From the NCBI GenBank assembly GCA_910578855.1, contig CAJTRV010000007.1:1-45232 (forward strand): a DNA stretch of 45,232 nt, written 5' to 3'. The notes under the pieces were generated by a model. That model was not told the origin of the DNA. It saw nothing but the letters and a program-made list of their open reading frames with translations, and did not search any database. Source of the DNA: an uncultured Bacilli bacterium. GTDB taxonomy: Bacteria; Bacillota_I; Bacilli_A; RF39; UBA660. Position 1 is the stretch's first letter. The number at the start of each line of letters is the position of its first letter. Shown in pieces: positions 8,238 to 17,822 of the stretch. The translations under genes and the position numbers were made by a program.

Positions 8238-9525
8238 TAAGATAATTTCGAACCATGATAAACTGGTGACAAGTGACATAAATGATATTGGTTGCCATAG
8301 CAATGACTAAGCCCCACATCCCAATTCGAAGGAAACTACAACTAAATAAGAGAATGGTGCGAATGATGGTTCCTTCTAAGGTTCCCCGCATGGCACTGGT
8401 AGCTTTGCTCATTGCCTGAAGGGCACTGGTAAGTGGTGATTGAATATAGTGAAAGAGAAATAATGGGGCGAGGACTCGTAAGTAGTGTGCTCCTTCGGTT
8501 GTATTATAAATAGTTTGGAGGAAAAAGGTTGGGAAACAGACAAATAAAATAGTGACCGGAATACCGATAATTAAGGAAAAGAAGATTGCCTGTTTAATTT
8601 TGTTTTTGGTATAGTGATAATTTTTATCTTCGTAGCTTTTACTGACAACAGGAATTAATGCTTGACTAATGGCCATTGAAAAGAATGAGGGCATCAATAG
8701 CATCGGTAGAACATAACCGTTTAGGATTCCATATTGATTGACAATAAAAGAATTGGAATAGCCGATTTTTAAAAGAACAAAGGTTAGAATAATGGGTTCA
8801 AAGAAGGCCCCAAACGTTCCGATTAAGCGAGATCCAGTGGCAGGAATACTAATATTCATAATCTCTTTGATATTCCCGCGATTGGGTTTGATATCGTGTT
8901 TGGAAATGGAAAAGTTCTTTGGCAGAAAGAAGAAGAGAACGAGTATGGAAGTAAGTTCGCTTATAATATTGGAAAGAACAATGAAGGCAACCGCAAATTC
9001 TAACCCTTTGGTTAAAAAGATGGGAATACCAATGATTAAGATGATAAGGCGAACAAAGTCCTCGGTGATATTGCTGACAACATGAGGAATCATTCGTTGC
9101 TTTCCAAAGAAGTAGCCTCGTAAGATACTGGAAATACTGATAAATGGTAAGACCAGCCCAATCGATAAGATCGCATAATAACTTCGTGGTTCATGTAGTA
9201 AATTGGTTGCGAGATAACCTGCACCGAGTAATAGAATTACCATAGTCATGATATTAATGATAAGAGAGATCGGAATGATGGAAAAGACTAAGTTTTTATT
9301 GTTGAATTTGTCTTTGGCAACCATTGTCGAGATAGCAATCGGAAATCCCAGTTGCGCCATCGTAATAAATAGCATAAACGTCGGATTGATCAACATATAG
9401 ATACCGATTCCTTCTGTACCAATTAATCTCGTCATGACAATTTTAATGACCATTCCGAGTATCTTGGTTACCATACCACCAATCATTAGAATAAGGGTAG
9501 ATTTTATAAATTTACTTTTTCGCAT
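8224..9525 (-). CDS. MOP-superfamily flippase, SpoVB/MurJ-like
   Basis: 433 aa integral membrane protein with roughly 12 hydrophobic segments. It belongs to the polysaccharide-export/MviN-type flippases. The start (FIKSTLILMIGGMVTKILGM) and the segments with MTRLIGTEGIGIYMLI and ILRGYFFGKQRM are typical of SpoVB/YtgP-type proteins, which move lipid-linked cell-wall precursors such as lipid II across the membrane. It is shorter than SpoVB (about 520 aa). AGGAGC precedes ATG 9525. It is divergent from comN-secDF; in Bacillus spoVB also neighbours comN and secDF, which supports orthology. With no other sporulation genes nearby, a general peptidoglycan role (alternative MurJ) is as likely as a spore role. 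Confidence 0.85.
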   Translation of the reverse strand: MRKSKFIKSTLILMIGGMVTKILGMVIKIVMTRLIGTEGIGIYMLINPTFMLFITMAQLGFPIAISTMVAKDKFNNKNLVFSIIPISLIINIMTMVILLLGAGYLATNLLHEPRSYYAILSIGLVLPFISISSILRGYFFGKQRMIPHVVSNITEDFVRLIILIIGIPIFLTKGLEFAVAFIVLSNIISELTSILVLFFFLPKNFSISKHDIKPNRGNIKEIMNISIPATGSRLIGTFGAFFEPIILTFVLLKIGYSNSFIVNQYGILNGYVLPMLLMPSFFSMAISQALIPVVSKSYEDKNYHYTKNKIKQAIFFSLIIGIPVTILFVCFPTFFLQTIYNTTEGAHYLRVLAPLFLFHYIQSPLTSALQAMSKATSAMRGTLEGTIIRTILLFSCSFLRIGMWGLVIAMATNIIYVTCHQFIMVRNYLNQKG

Positions 9526-9630
9526 TGTCCCAGCTCCTATTAAAGTCTATGATTGAAGATGGAAAACTATAACGAGAATGATTCGAAATCTGAGTATTCG
9601 TAAGCTTCGTGATAATTTTTTATTTAATGC

Positions 9631-9659
9631 TTTAAAATCAGAAAAATTTAAGGTATAAT
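9631..9659 (+). promoter_or_regulatory. Promoter of the comN-secDF operon
   Basis: TTTAAA (9631-9636), 17-nt spacer, TATAAT (9654-9659). Predicted start about 9666, some 30 nt before ATG 9695. Confidence 0.55.
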
Positions 9660-9694
9660 GGAACTATAGCTATTTGTATACTAGGAGGCGATTT

Positions 9695-9970
9695 ATGGAT
9701 ATTGAATTTGGTTCTCTACGTGAATTATATGCGAGAATAGAGCCAGCTTTAGAAACGAAGCGCATTGAGATGCGGCGTGAGGGATATTCTTATATCAAAT
9801 GTGAGGATATATGGAATTATTTAAAAGAAGTAAAATGGCGTAATTCAAATGATTTATCGTTAGCAGAGATGGTCAGTGATATTTTGAATACTGATAACAT
9901 CATCATCGATCAACATTTGAAGAAGGCCCTTTCTAGACAAATAAGAGAAGCGTATTTTGGTGAGGAGTGA
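9695..9970 (+). CDS. comN: ComN-like post-transcriptional regulator
   Basis: 91 aa helical protein resembling the ComN/YrzD post-transcriptional regulator family of Bacillota: an N-terminal LRELYARIEPALETKRIEM helix, the GYSYIKCEDIWNYL segment and a C-terminal SLAEMVSDIL helix. In Bacillus the equivalent gene lies directly beside secDF and spoVB, as here. ATG 9695 is chosen over an upstream TTG (9674) because AGGAGG (9683-9688) lies 6 nt before it. Its stop lies 4 nt before the secDF start. Family call rests on length, pattern and synteny; its RNA target here is unknown. Confidence 0.75.
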   Translation: MDIEFGSLRELYARIEPALETKRIEMRREGYSYIKCEDIWNYLKEVKWRNSNDLSLAEMVSDILNTDNIIIDQHLKKALSRQIREAYFGEE

Positions 9971-9974
9971 AGAG

Positions 9975-12266
9975 ATGAAAACAAGTAAGAAGAAAGTAAT
10001 CAAAGAGAGTTTATTGATTGGGGTGTTATTTTTACTCGCTATCCTTTGTGTGATTCCCATTTTTAAATCACTTAATTTTGGGTTAGACTTACAGGGTGGC
10101 TTTGAAGTATTATACGAAGTGGAAAGTATCGATGGCGGTAAGGTAACCAAAGATATGGTAACCAATACGTATAAAACGCTAGCCAAACGAATTGATGAGT
10201 TCGGGGTAATGGAGCCTGTTATTACTGTCGAGGGAGACAATAAAATTCGGGTGCAACTAGCCGGTGTTACGGATGCTTCTAAGGCTCGGGAAAACATCAG
10301 TAAAGTTGCCAATTTAACATTTCGTGATGTCGACGATAATATCTTAATGACGAGTGATGTACTGCGTGCTGGTAAAGCAAAAGTGTCGACGGATCAATAT
10401 GGGAAACCAGCGGTGGCCCTTAGTATTGCAGATAACGAAGCTTTTTATCGGGCAACGAAAAAAGTTAGTACGATGAGCGATGAAAGTAAGCGAATGATTG
10501 TCATCTGGTTAGATTTTGAAAACGGTGTTGATTCTTATGCGAGTGAGTCAGCGAGTTGTGGAAATTTGAAAAGTTCTCGTTGTCTATCAGCGGCCGGAGT
10601 TCAACAAGCATTTTCTAGTGATGTCATTATTCAAGGAAATTTTTCGCAAACGGAAGCGGAAGAATTGGTAAAATTAATCAACTCTGGTAGTTTGCCAACG
10701 AAGTTAAATGAGATATCATCAAAGACAGTGGCAGCTTCATTTGGAGCCGGTTCACTTGAAAAGACGGTTGTTGCTGGTATTGTTGGTGTTAGTGTCATTA
10801 TGTTATTTATGGTATTGATTTACCGAGTAGCTGGGGTGATTGCCAGTGTTGCCCTCATGATCTATACCTTTGTAACGTTTGCGGTTTTTTGGATCGTTGG
10901 TGGTACACTAACGTTACCAGGAATTGCCGCTTTGGTGATTGGAATTGGGATGGCTGTCGATGCTAGTGTTATTAGCTTTGCTCGAATCAAAGATGAATTA
11001 TATAAAGGAACAAAGCTATCGATGGCTTGCAAACAGGGAAATAAAAATTCCTTTTGGACAATTTTTGACTCTAATGTTACAACCTTAATTATTGCGATAA
11101 TCCTCTTTGTTCTTGGGGAGAGTAGTGTAAAAGGATTTGCTACGATGCTTATTATCAGTATCTTAGTTACAATGGGTGTTATGGTATTCTTGAATCGCTA
11201 TTTATTATCTAAATTTGTAGCAACAAAGTTCTTCCACGAACGATTAGGATTATTGTTCGGGGTGAAAGAACACGATATTCCTGATTTACATAGTAAACAA
11301 AAAGATCGACGTATTCCGTTTGAACGAGGAAATTTTGTTAAAATGCGAAAATGGTTTTACGGAGTGTCACTCGTCTTTCTTGTAATCGGAATCGTATCAT
11401 TAAGTACCACAGGATTAAACTTGGGAATTGATTTTAAAGGGGGTTCTTCAGTTACGTTAAATACCAATAAAAAGGTAACAGAACAAGCTTTAAAAAATGA
11501 TTTTAAGACACTAAACTTAGATGCTTATGAGATAACATTTGCGAGTGATGATACCGTTATTGTAAGTGTGCGGGATACCTTAAATAAGCAAGAGGTTGCC
11601 AATGTAGAGAATTACTTTGGGGCAAAATATGAAGCCAAAACTGATATTGGAGTGGTATCCAACGTCGTGAAAAATGAACTTATTAAGAATGCGATTTTAT
11701 CGGTTGTAATTGCTAGTATTGCTATTGTAATTTATATTTCGATTCGTTTTACCTTTACTTATGCATTAGCGGCTATTTTGGCCTTACTGCACGATGTGGT
11801 AGCGGTTGTAATTATCTTCAGTTTGTTCCAAATTGAAGTATCAAGTATCTTTATTGCAGCGATCCTATCGATTATTGGATATTCCATCAATGATACGATT
11901 GTTACCTTTGATCGGATCCGCGAGAATATCAGTCACAAGAAACAGAAAAAACTAAAAAATGCCGAACAACTTTCCGAAATTGTCAACATGAGTTTACGGG
12001 AAACATTGGGACGTAGTATTATTACAAGTATTACGACATTGATTCCCGTTGTGAGTTTGATTGTTCTTGGATCACAAGAGATTATCGAGTTCAATTTTGC
12101 CTTGTTATTTGGTTTATTAGTAGGAGCATATTCATCGATTTTTATCGCCAGTCAATTATGGTATGATATGAATCGTCGAAATATTAAAAATATTCATAAA
12201 AAGAAATGGTATGAAGAAGAATTCCATGAGCAACAAGAACTTAGCGTGAAAGGAATCAACGCGTAA
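9975..12266 (+). CDS. secDF: Protein translocase subunits SecD and SecF, fused
   Basis: 763 aa, a fusion of SecD and SecF as in Bacillus subtilis. Twelve transmembrane segments are expected. The SecD half begins with TM1 and the periplasmic P1 motif LNFGLDLQGGFEVLYEV (near residue 30); its core has ALVIGIGMAVDASVI. The SecF half starts near residue 460 with its own LNLGIDFKGGSSV and has ILSIIGYSINDTIVTFDRIREN. It uses proton motive force to promote release of exported proteins from SecYEG. ATG 9975 follows GAGGAG with 7-nt spacing. Co-transcribed with comN; rel starts about 20-60 nt downstream. Confidence 0.95.
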   Translation: MKTSKKKVIKESLLIGVLFLLAILCVIPIFKSLNFGLDLQGGFEVLYEVESIDGGKVTKDMVTNTYKTLAKRIDEFGVMEPVITVEGDNKIRVQLAGVTDASKARENISKVANLTFRDVDDNILMTSDVLRAGKAKVSTDQYGKPAVALSIADNEAFYRATKKVSTMSDESKRMIVIWLDFENGVDSYASESASCGNLKSSRCLSAAGVQQAFSSDVIIQGNFSQTEAEELVKLINSGSLPTKLNEISSKTVAASFGAGSLEKTVVAGIVGVSVIMLFMVLIYRVAGVIASVALMIYTFVTFAVFWIVGGTLTLPGIAALVIGIGMAVDASVISFARIKDELYKGTKLSMACKQGNKNSFWTIFDSNVTTLIIAIILFVLGESSVKGFATMLIISILVTMGVMVFLNRYLLSKFVATKFFHERLGLLFGVKEHDIPDLHSKQKDRRIPFERGNFVKMRKWFYGVSLVFLVIGIVSLSTTGLNLGIDFKGGSSVTLNTNKKVTEQALKNDFKTLNLDAYEITFASDDTVIVSVRDTLNKQEVANVENYFGAKYEAKTDIGVVSNVVKNELIKNAILSVVIASIAIVIYISIRFTFTYALAAILALLHDVVAVVIIFSLFQIEVSSIFIAAILSIIGYSINDTIVTFDRIRENISHKKQKKLKNAEQLSEIVNMSLRETLGRSIITSITTLIPVVSLIVLGSQEIIEFNFALLFGLLVGAYSSIFIASQLWYDMNRRNIKNIHKKKWYEEEFHEQQELSVKGINA

Positions 12267-12287
12267 CCATTCTATATAAGGAGCGTG

Positions 12288-14469
12288 ATGACAACTGACA
12301 AAAGTAAATGTCAATTTAACCTTTGATATGTTACTCGAGCGAGTAGAAAAATGGATCAAGGAAGAAGATGTGGCGAAGATAAAAGAGGCGTATGCCTTAG
12401 CAGGACAAGTTCACGTGGATCGATTGCGATTAACAGGCGAGCCACATCTGATTCATCCGTTAAATGTTGCCTATATTTTAATGGATATGAATGCGGATGC
12501 GGCAACAGTTTGTGCTGGACTACTTCACGATGTGTTAGAATATAGTAAGATTTCCCGGGAAGAACTAGCGGCAATGTTTGGCGAAGAGGTCACTAGTTTG
12601 GTGGAAGGAATCACGTTAATTAATAGTCTTAATTTTAGTGGTGATAAAAAGTCAGTGATTGCGAGTCATCGTAAGATCTTAGTAGGATTATCTGAAGATG
12701 TTCGAGTGATCTTTATAAAACTAGCTGACCGCCTTCATAATATGCGAACCCTATGGGTTTTACCAGAGAAAGAGCAAAAAGAGAAAGCCAAGGAGACAAT
12801 TGATATTTTAGTACCAATTGCCCACCGTTTAGGAATGAATCATGTGAAAGGGGAACTTGAGGATCTCTGTCTTCGTTATCAAAAGCCCGATATTTATTTT
12901 TCCATTGTCGAGGAACTAAACCAGACCAAAGTGGAACGGAATCATCTCGTGGAAGAGATGAAAGAAAACGTCTCTAAGTTACTGGCAGATAGTGGAATTG
13001 AACATGAGATTAAGGGACGTGCCAAAAGTATCTATAGTATTTATAAAAAGCTTGATAAAGGAAAGACGTTTAGTACAATTTATGATTTATATGCCCTTCG
13101 GGTATTTGTTCATAAAAAGGAAGAGTGTTATCAAGTTTTGGGTATTATTCATTCGAATTATCGGCCTATGCCGAAACGGTTTAAAGACTATGTTGCCATG
13201 CCGAAGGCAAATATGTATCAATCCCTTCATACGACGGTGTTTGGAATCGATGAACGGTTGTTTGAGATTCAAATTCGGACTTATGAGATGGATGAGATTG
13301 CTGAAAATGGAATTGCGTCTCATTGGTCATATAAAGAAGCGGGAAGTGGGGTCAAAGCCAGTTTACAAAATGCGATGGAACAAAAACTACAGTTTTTTAA
13401 ATCGATTATCGAATTAAAAGATGCAGCGGTGAATGATGAGGAGTTTGTCAAATCGGTAACGGAAGAAGGGCAAGAACTCAGTAATCATATTTATGTATTT
13501 ACGCCGAATGGGGATGCGATCGAGTTACCCAAGGGCGCAACCCCGATTGATTTTGCCTACCGGGTTCATTCCAATGTTGGAAATACCATGGTCGGGGCAA
13601 TTGTCAATGACGCGATTGTTCCGCTTGATCATCAATTAAAAAACAATGATATTATTAAAATTAATACCAATAAAAATTCCCCAGGCCCATCGAAAGAATG
13701 GATGAATATGGCATATACGTCTCAGGCGCGAAATAAGATTCGTTCGTTCTTTAATAAAATCGACAAACAAGCCTATCACAAACAAGGGGAAGAGATGATC
13801 AATAAAGAGCTTCGGAAACGGAAAGTCGCCTTTAATGAGTTCTTTTCCCACGATCATGTAAAATGCATTTTGAAGGAATTAAAGTGTGAAACCTTAGATG
13901 AGGTATTGATTCATATTGGAAATGGGAAATTTCCTGTCGGAATGGTACTCAATGTTATTTACAATGAAACAGAATCGAAGGAAGATCTGATTTTAAAGAG
14001 AACACAAAATAAGGAAGTGAAACTTCCAACCATTAAAACGGATATTATTGTCGAAGGAATCGATGATGTTAAAATCAATGTTGCGAGCTGTTGTAAACCA
14101 GTTCCTGGTGATTCGATTGTCGGTTATATTACGAAAGGGCATGGGATTACTGTTCATCGGATGAGTTGTCCTAATATAGCCGGGGAGTTAGAGCGAACGA
14201 TTACGGTTCGTTGGAATGAACGAATTATGAAAAAATATCCGACGATGTTACTCGTTGAGGCGATGGACAATCGTAATACATTACTTGATATCATATCGAA
14301 AACAAGTAATAGCGATATCGTGGTTGAGGGAATTAAAACGATTCCAAGTAGCGATAATTTTATGTATGAAATTACAGTAATGGTTCCCCATTTAGATTCT
14401 CTTAAAAAATTCATGAATGATATCGATGTTCTAAAGAATATAATAAAAGTAGAAAGAATTATCAAATAA
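12288..14469 (+). CDS. rel: Bifunctional (p)ppGpp synthetase/hydrolase Rel, 5' end ambiguous
   Basis: Long-form RSH enzyme making and degrading (p)ppGpp in the stringent response. From ATG 12328 it is 713 aa: HD hydrolase (GEPHLIHP, GLLHDVLE near 66, LADRLHNMRTL near 132), synthetase (GRAKSIYSIYKK, RFKDYVAMPKANMYQSLHT near 282-300, EIQIRT), TGS (IYVFTPNGDAIELPKGAT near 393) and C-terminal ACT. RFKD in the synthetase is the type found in bifunctional enzymes. ATG 12328 has no ribosome binding site. ATG 12288 has AAGGAG 4 nt upstream but is out of frame; removing one A from the AAAA run at 12300-12303 would join it to the ORF and give MTTDKVNVNLTFDMLL. Stop overlaps dtd (TAATG). Confidence 0.93.
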
Positions 14470-14906
14470 TGCGCATCCTAGTACAGAGGTGTCAAAGAGC
14501 TGAGGTAAGTGTATCTGGAAATACCATTGGCAAGATTGCTTATGGTATGCTTGTTTTGGTTGGGTTTACGGATACAGATACTGAGGAACAAATAGATTAT
14601 TTGGTTGATAAATTAATTCACTTAAGAATATTCGATGATGAACAAGGTATCATGAATCGCTCGTTATTGGAAATCCAAGGGGAACTATTAAGTGTATCTC
14701 AGTTTACGTTATATGCGGATACCAAAAAGGGGCGTCGCCCTAGTTATAGTAAAGCTTTAAATGGTACTAAAGCAAAAGTATTATATGAACAATTTAATCA
14801 AAAATTACGGGAAGCACAAATTTATGTGGCAACGGGTGAGTTTGGCGCTGATATGCAAGTATCATTGGTAAACGATGGCCCCGTTACCATACTATTGGAG
14901 AGATAA
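14469..14906 (+). CDS. dtd: D-aminoacyl-tRNA deacylase
   Basis: 145 aa, the usual length for DTD, which removes D-amino acids (and glycine from tRNA-Ala) from mischarged tRNA. Both family signatures are present: SQFTLYAD near residue 77-84 and the C-terminal cross-subunit NDGPVTILL motif, the equivalent of the Gly-cisPro region. Its ATG overlaps the rel stop codon (TAATG), the same rel-dtd pair as in Bacillus. Its end contains the GGAGAG ribosome binding site of the next gene. Confidence 0.95.
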   Translation: MRILVQRCQRAEVSVSGNTIGKIAYGMLVLVGFTDTDTEEQIDYLVDKLIHLRIFDDEQGIMNRSLLEIQGELLSVSQFTLYADTKKGRRPSYSKALNGTKAKVLYEQFNQKLREAQIYVATGEFGADMQVSLVNDGPVTILLER

Positions 14907-14908
14907 CT

Positions 14909-16000
14909 ATGTTAAAAAATAAAATAGATTACAAATTAATCAACGCGGCATTGCTCGCATTTATCGTCTACTTATTATATCGAACTGGCTTTTTATGGAT
15001 GGGAATTATCAATAAATTATTGACGATTTTAGGGCCGTTCTTTTTTGCTTTTGCGGTAGCATATGCGTTTTATCCTTTGCTACAATTTCTAGAGCGGAAG
15101 AAGGTTCCAAAGCCACTTGCTGTCTTTTGTATTATTGTAATGATTTTTGGAATTTTGATTGTCGTGGGGATCTTAGTTGCACCACTTCTATTCAACCAAT
15201 TATCTAGTCTATTTTCAAGTATTATTTCCTTCTTAAAGGAAATGTCGGTTAGTTATGACTGGAATGTTGGACCACTTCAAACTTCTTTATCGAAGACATT
15301 CAACGAAATTATTGTTGGACTTGGAAAATATGTATCCGATGGAGCTCTAAATATGATTGGGGTATCACTAAATGTTATTTCTATCGTTGTGATATCTTTC
15401 TCAGCAGCCATCTATTTCTTAATTGATATGGATAAAATCCGTTCTAGTGTTGCTAGAGCTTTAAAGCGAAAATCAAAACGTGCTTACATTTATGTAAAAA
15501 TGCTTGATGCTGAGATGAAACAATATTTGACAGGCTTTTTAAAAATTATCTTTATCACCTTAATCGAGTATACTTTGGCCTTTTATATTATTGGACACCC
15601 CAATGCGGTATTACTAGGCTTCTTAGCAGCAGTAGCAACGCTAATTCCTTATTTTGGTGGAATTTTCACCAATTGTATTGCAGTGGTAACCTCGTTTGTC
15701 GTTAGTCCGTCTTTATTCTTCCGGACGATTATCGCTTTCTTTATCTTATCCAATATTGATGGCTATATTATCAACCCATTTGTCTATGGGAAAACCAATG
15801 AAGTTCATCCGATTGTCGTGATTCTCTCAGTGTTTGCTGGTGGAATTCTCTTTGGCATTATGGGGATCGTCATTTCTTTACCAGTCGCAATCTTGTTGAT
15901 TGCAACTTATAAATTCTATAAACAAGATATGATTGAAAAAATAGAAGATTATAAAGAGTCAACGGAGAAAAATAAGAAGAAAACGAAAGATAGAAAATAA
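14909..16000 (+). CDS. AI-2E family membrane permease (first copy)
   Basis: 363 aa, about seven to eight hydrophobic segments arranged as in the AI-2E/YdiK/PerM family: N-terminal TM pair (GPFFFAFAVAYAFYPLL), a soluble middle region, then ALLGFLAAVATLIPYFGG-type and PVAILLIATYKFYKQ segments. A basic C-terminal tail (KKKTKDRK) follows. Members include quorum-signal exporters and sodium/proton antiporters, so the substrate cannot be named. It follows dtd by 2 nt and probably ends the comN operon. A second family member lies at 18745. Confidence 0.85.
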   Translation: MLKNKIDYKLINAALLAFIVYLLYRTGFLWMGIINKLLTILGPFFFAFAVAYAFYPLLQFLERKKVPKPLAVFCIIVMIFGILIVVGILVAPLLFNQLSSLFSSIISFLKEMSVSYDWNVGPLQTSLSKTFNEIIVGLGKYVSDGALNMIGVSLNVISIVVISFSAAIYFLIDMDKIRSSVARALKRKSKRAYIYVKMLDAEMKQYLTGFLKIIFITLIEYTLAFYIIGHPNAVLLGFLAAVATLIPYFGGIFTNCIAVVTSFVVSPSLFFRTIIAFFILSNIDGYIINPFVYGKTNEVHPIVVILSVFAGGILFGIMGIVISLPVAILLIATYKFYKQDMIEKIEDYKESTEKNKKKTKDRK

Positions 16001-16114
16001 GTGAACATATCATTTCCTTCAAATAAAGGATAGATTTTTATAATTTTAGATTACGTTTGAAACTTATATCCAGTATGAAACATTTTTTTGAAGAGAAGGA
16101 GTAAAAGAATAAAT

Positions 16115-17737
16115 ATGAAAAACAGAAATGGGTTAACACTTATTGAATTATTAGCAGTAATTGTGATACTTGCCGTTGCAACTTCGATTGTGTCATTAAT
16201 TATCATGAATGTAATTGAAGATTCTAAGAAAGGGGCTTTAAAAGACAGCGCGTATGGAATTCTGAAAGCTGGGGAATTACGGGTTGCGAAAAGTCAAGAT
16301 TTAAATGATTATACTGGCGAAATAATTGATATAACTGATGGGACTTTAGAATATAAAGGAACCATTCCAAATGCTGGAATCATTGTCATTCGTCATGATG
16401 GGAAAATGAAGTTGGAAATGAATCATGATAAATGGTGTATTACGAAAGATTATGAAGAACCAGAGGTGACATTTACTAAGAAAACGAGTGATTGTGATGG
16501 ACAAGATTTGGTTATTCAATCTGGGATTGAAGCGCCAGTTTTACAAGATGGGATGATTCCAGTTACATTTGATGAAAATGGGAATACCATTAAAGCTGAT
16601 ATCAATCGTAAATGGTATGACTATAAAAATAAACAATGGGCCAATGCCGTAAGTGTAACAAGTAGTAGTCGAAGTAGTTATCAGAGTGCTACTCCGGGGA
16701 CTGTGATTAACGAAGATGATATCCTAGCTTATTTTGTATGGATTCCAAGATATCGTTACCAGCTATGGAATGCGGAATATGGTGTTAGTACGGAACAAGA
16801 AATCAGGATCATGTTTGAGCGGGTGGATACGAGTAAAAGTAGTGGAACAAAAAATGGCCAGTGGTTAACTCACCCAGCTTTCACCTTTGGTGGGGCCGAA
16901 CTAGCGGGAATCTGGGTTGGTAAATTTGAGACAACAGGGACAAGTGAAATGCCAACCATTAAACCCAATCATATGTCAATAACCAATCAAAATAATAAGG
17001 AAATGTTTGATACGATTCGAAAATTCAGTACCTCTGGTGACTATGGTCTTAGTAGTTACGATTCTCATATGATAAAGAATATGGAGTGGGGTGCCGTTGC
17101 TTACTTTACAAATAGTCAGTATGGCCGTTGTACAAATGGGACGTGTAGTGAAGTATGGTTTAACAATGTCAATGCTGGTTATGGAAATGACGGAGCAGTT
17201 GCGGGAAAACCACAATGGGGACCAAGCATCACCGGTTGTAGTGGAACGAGTGTCAGTGCGGATACTAAAAGTAATATGACGTCTTGTGAAGCTGGTCGTG
17301 ATTATAAACAGGCGGGAGTCAATGCTTCAACGACCGGAAACATTACCGGGATCTATGATATGAGTGGAGGAGCAGCGGAACGAACAATGGGGGTTATGAA
17401 AGATGAAGTTGGAAATATTGCCTATTCAAGTAGTGGGTTTGATGCTTCTAATATGCCTGATAGTAAATATTATGATCTCTATGAAACAAACACCGGCGAT
17501 TATGATTTTACCAAAGGGAAATTAGGCGATGCGACAAGAGAAATCATAAAGAAGAAAAATGTTACAAGCGGTGGTTGGTATAATGATTACTCTTATATGC
17601 CGGTTGTCGCCGCCCCATGGTTTAGCCATCGTGGTCGCACGTACCCTGCTAGATATGCTGGGACGTTCAGTTTCGATCGTGATGAGGGTAGTTTCGCTTC
17701 GAATTTTGGTTCACGGGTGGTTGTGGTGGCAACATAG
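16115..17737 (+). CDS. Pilin-like protein with C-terminal FGE/C-type-lectin-like domain; candidate DGR target
   Basis: 540 aa. The N-terminus is a type IV prepilin leader and helix: MKNRNG, then LTLIELLAVIVILAV (cleavage/N-methylation at G6-L7, Glu+5 present). Residues 30-150 resemble a minor pilin; from about 200 a second domain (AYFVWIPRYRYQLW, ...GIYDMSGGAAERTMGV) resembles the formylglycine-generating-enzyme/C-type-lectin fold. The last ~50 residues (PWFSHRGRTY...GSRVVVVAT) occupy the place of the variable region in diversity-generating-retroelement targets, and their DNA is strikingly adenine-poor. ATG 16115 is 13 nt from AAGGAG, which is long; a TTG at 16088 is the alternative. No prepilin peptidase or reverse transcriptase is in the window. 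Convergent with a sortase. DGR origin is inference. Confidence 0.85.
   Translation: MKNRNGLTLIELLAVIVILAVATSIVSLIIMNVIEDSKKGALKDSAYGILKAGELRVAKSQDLNDYTGEIIDITDGTLEYKGTIPNAGIIVIRHDGKMKLEMNHDKWCITKDYEEPEVTFTKKTSDCDGQDLVIQSGIEAPVLQDGMIPVTFDENGNTIKADINRKWYDYKNKQWANAVSVTSSSRSSYQSATPGTVINEDDILAYFVWIPRYRYQLWNAEYGVSTEQEIRIMFERVDTSKSSGTKNGQWLTHPAFTFGGAELAGIWVGKFETTGTSEMPTIKPNHMSITNQNNKEMFDTIRKFSTSGDYGLSSYDSHMIKNMEWGAVAYFTNSQYGRCTNGTCSEVWFNNVNAGYGNDGAVAGKPQWGPSITGCSGTSVSADTKSNMTSCEAGRDYKQAGVNASTTGNITGIYDMSGGAAERTMGVMKDEVGNIAYSSSGFDASNMPDSKYYDLYETNTGDYDFTKGKLGDATREIIKKKNVTSGGWYNDYSYMPVVAAPWFSHRGRTYPARYAGTFSFDRDEGSFASNFGSRVVVVAT
17601..17734 (+). other. Putative DGR variable region (adenine-depleted 3' end)
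   Basis: In 17601-17730 adenine is 17 of 130 bases, while in 17471-17600 it is 49 of 130. Many codons end in C or T (AGC, CAT, CGT, CGC, TAC, CCT, GCT, AGT, TTC, GAT), as expected when AAY template codons are randomised at A. The conserved anchors PWF, AG-F-F and RVVV resemble the invariant scaffold of such tails. The template repeat is not in the window as far as I can see. Confidence 0.5.
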
Positions 17738-17750
17738 TCACAATATAATA

Positions 17751-17803
17751 AAAAGATAAGTGTTTACTTGTGATAATCTAAGTAAACGCTTATCTTTTCT
17801 TTT
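17751..17803. terminator. Bidirectional terminator between pilin-like gene and sortase
   Basis: A 19-bp stem, 17751-17769 with 17780-17798 (AAAAGATAAG... / ...CTTATCTTTT), contains one G-T pair and a 10-nt loop, followed by CTTTT. On the minus strand the A-rich left arm supplies the U tract for the sortase gene. Confidence 0.9.
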
Positions 17804-17822
17804 ATCGAAATAATGATGGCCG

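Noticed and set aside
8104..8310. 68-aa ORF spanning the 8203-8237 terminator
   Set aside because: It crosses a strong terminator and overlaps two genes; no ribosome binding site.
9860..10312. 150-aa leftward ORF over comN/secD
   Set aside because: Antisense shadow of two well-supported genes, with no ribosome binding site or recognisable domain.
12992..13417. 141-aa ORF inside rel
   Set aside because: It lies in another frame within the conserved Rel catalytic region and reads as low-complexity basic sequence.
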